Source of the DNA: Phytohabitans maris
GTDB taxonomy: Bacteria > Actinomycetota > Actinomycetes > Mycobacteriales > Micromonosporaceae
Length of the DNA stretch: 64,000 nucleotides
Direction: 5' to 3'
NCBI RefSeq assembly: GCF_031085175.1
Contig: NZ_JAVHUY010000019.1
Location: 62,001 to 126,000, forward strand
The notes under the pieces are model-generated. The model was not told where the DNA came from, did not search any database, and was given only the letters and a program-made list of their open reading frames with translations. Shown here piece by piece: positions 63,182-64,000 of this stretch; position 1 is the first letter of the stretch; every line of letters starts with the position of its first letter. A program made the translations under genes and the position numbers.

Positions 63182-63666
63182 TCAGGGCGCGCGTGGTGGT
63201 CGCCTCCAACCGGGCGGCCGCCGGCGTGTACGCGGACACGAGCGGCCCCCTGCTCGTCGAGGGCCTGCGCGGGCTCGGCTGCGAGGTGGATGGGCCGGTG
63301 GTCGTACCGGATGGCGAACCGGTCGCGGCGGAGCTGCGCCGCGCGGTGGCCGACGGGCTCGACGTCGTACTGACCAGTGGAGGCACCGGCATCACGCCGA
63401 CCGACCGCACCCCCGACGTGACCCGTGAGCTGCTCGACTACGAGGTGCCGGGCATCGCCGAGGCGATCCGCGCGTACGGGCGGGACAAGGTGCCCACCGC
63501 GGCGCTCTCCCGCGGGCTGGCCGGCGTCGCCGGGCGTACCCTCGTGGTCAACCTGCCGGGCTCGAAGGGTGGGGCGCGCGACGGCCTGGCCGTGCTCGGG
63601 CCGTTGCTGGCGCACGCCGTCGATCAGCTGCGCGGTGGCGACCACGCCAGCCCGGCGCGGGGATAG
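63178..63666 (+). CDS. mogA: Molybdopterin adenylyltransferase MogA/MoaB
   Basis: Activates molybdopterin with ATP before metal insertion. The 162-residue product begins MIRARVVVASNRAAAGVYAD. It has the substrate-binding VVLTSGGTGITPTDRTPDVT, YEVPGIAEAIRAYG and LVVNLPGSKGGARDGLA, all MoaB/MogA hallmarks. The start codon overlaps the moaC stop. It is the middle gene of moaC-mogA-moeA. The MoaB versus MogA name is not separable here. Confidence 0.93.
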   Translation: MIRARVVVASNRAAAGVYADTSGPLLVEGLRGLGCEVDGPVVVPDGEPVAAELRRAVADGLDVVLTSGGTGITPTDRTPDVTRELLDYEVPGIAEAIRAYGRDKVPTAALSRGLAGVAGRTLVVNLPGSKGGARDGLAVLGPLLAHAVDQLRGGDHASPARG

Positions 63667-63675
63667 GCTCGCCTG

Positions 63676-64000
63676 GTGAGCACTGAGACAGCGCCGGTCT
63701 CGTGGGCCCGGGCGCGGTCGCTGGTCTACTCGGCCGGCCTGGCCGCCGCCCATCCGGCGGAGCGCGTGCCGCTGGCCGAGGCCGACGGGCACACGCTCGC
63801 CGAGCCGCTGACCACGCTGACCGACCTGCCCGCGTTTCCGACCTCCAGTGTGGACGGCTGGGCCGTGCGCGGCGCCGGGCCGTGGCGGGTGGTCGGCCGG
63901 GTGCTCGCCGGCAGCAGCCCGGCGCCGCTCGACACCGACGGCACCACGGTCGAGATCGCCACCGGCGCGATGCTCCCGGAGGGCACCACGGCCGTGCTCC
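63676..64000 (+). CDS. moeA: Molybdopterin molybdenumtransferase MoeA (partial, cut by window end)
   Basis: Inserts molybdate into adenylated molybdopterin. The first 108 residues are visible. The GTG at 63676 begins VSTETAPVSWARARSLVYSA. EADGHTLAEPLTTLTDLPAF, then PTSSVDGWAVRG (the conserved S-x-DG(Y/W)A motif of MoeA) and EIATGAMLPEGTTAVL follow. It lies 9 bp after mogA in the same operon. The remaining domains lie outside the window. Confidence 0.92.
   Translation, partial: MSTETAPVSWARARSLVYSAGLAAAHPAERVPLAEADGHTLAEPLTTLTDLPAFPTSSVDGWAVRGAGPWRVVGRVLAGSSPAPLDTDGTTVEIATGAMLPEGTTAVL

Noticed and set aside
1-64000. tRNA, rRNA and CRISPR scan by eye
   Set aside because: No T-loop-like GGTTCGAATCC with a paired acceptor, no rRNA signature and no regular repeat-spacer array was found.

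Overview
The window is the chromosomal replication-origin region of a high-GC actinobacterium. Gene order, the GC-rich codon use with many GTG and TTG starts, and an ino1/padR/ponA block followed by rpsF-ssb-rpsR-rplI-dnaB all match the origin neighbourhood known from Mycobacterium and Streptomyces. The protein sequences look most like Micromonosporaceae. That family assignment is inferred from recalled sequence resemblance, not from a search.

Layout. 1-16 kb holds the replication and segregation core: partial gnd, dnaN, oriC with many DnaA boxes, dnaA, rpmH, rnpA, yidD, yidC, jag, rsmG, parA and parB, then about 4 kb with no convincing gene. That tract carries four parS sites and a 159-bp MITE-like element and ends at a HIT-like gene. 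16-33 kb holds a D-Ala-D-Ala ligase-like gene with an aminotransferase, a GNAT gene, and a leftward block (pseudokinase, sigM, anti-sigma, trxB, trxA, cwlM-like amidase). It also has a HerA-type ATPase, mviN, a CCA-adding-type nucleotidyltransferase, a zinc-ribbon membrane protein and ogt. 33-43 kb holds ino1 with its PadR regulator and a perfect operator-like palindrome, a DUF5318 gene, ponA, two large membrane glycosyltransferase-like proteins and an endonuclease IV. 43-52 kb holds a secreted anchored protein, rpsF-ssb-rpsR-rplI behind a long leader hairpin, a 21-residue-repeat membrane protein, and dnaB interrupted by a 424-residue intein. 52-64 kb is more accessory: a second MITE copy, a zinc ribbon, a phosphoribosyltransferase, a membrane glycosyltransferase overlapping a GGDEF-EAL protein, a low-GC tract, a SARP/AfsR-type regulator, a truncated HTH-STAND ATPase, and the molybdenum cofactor genes moaC, mogA and moeA (cut by the window end).

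How the genes work together. DnaA, oriC, DnaN and DnaB start and drive replication. ParA, ParB and at least six parS sites partition the origin. YidC, RnpA, RpmH, Jag and RsmG serve membrane insertion and RNA/ribosome maturation. The MviN, pseudokinase, CwlM, PonA and SigM group points to control of peptidoglycan synthesis. The TrxA/TrxB pair sits in the SigM operon.

The most unusual points are the 4-kb parS-bearing tract with no genes, the paired 159-bp MITEs, a zinc-free S18 in the main ribosomal operon, the pseudokinase encoded apart from MviN, the exact 78-bp duplicate of a trxA segment, and the SARP plus truncated STAND pair behind a low-GC leader. No CRISPR array, rRNA or tRNA gene was seen.
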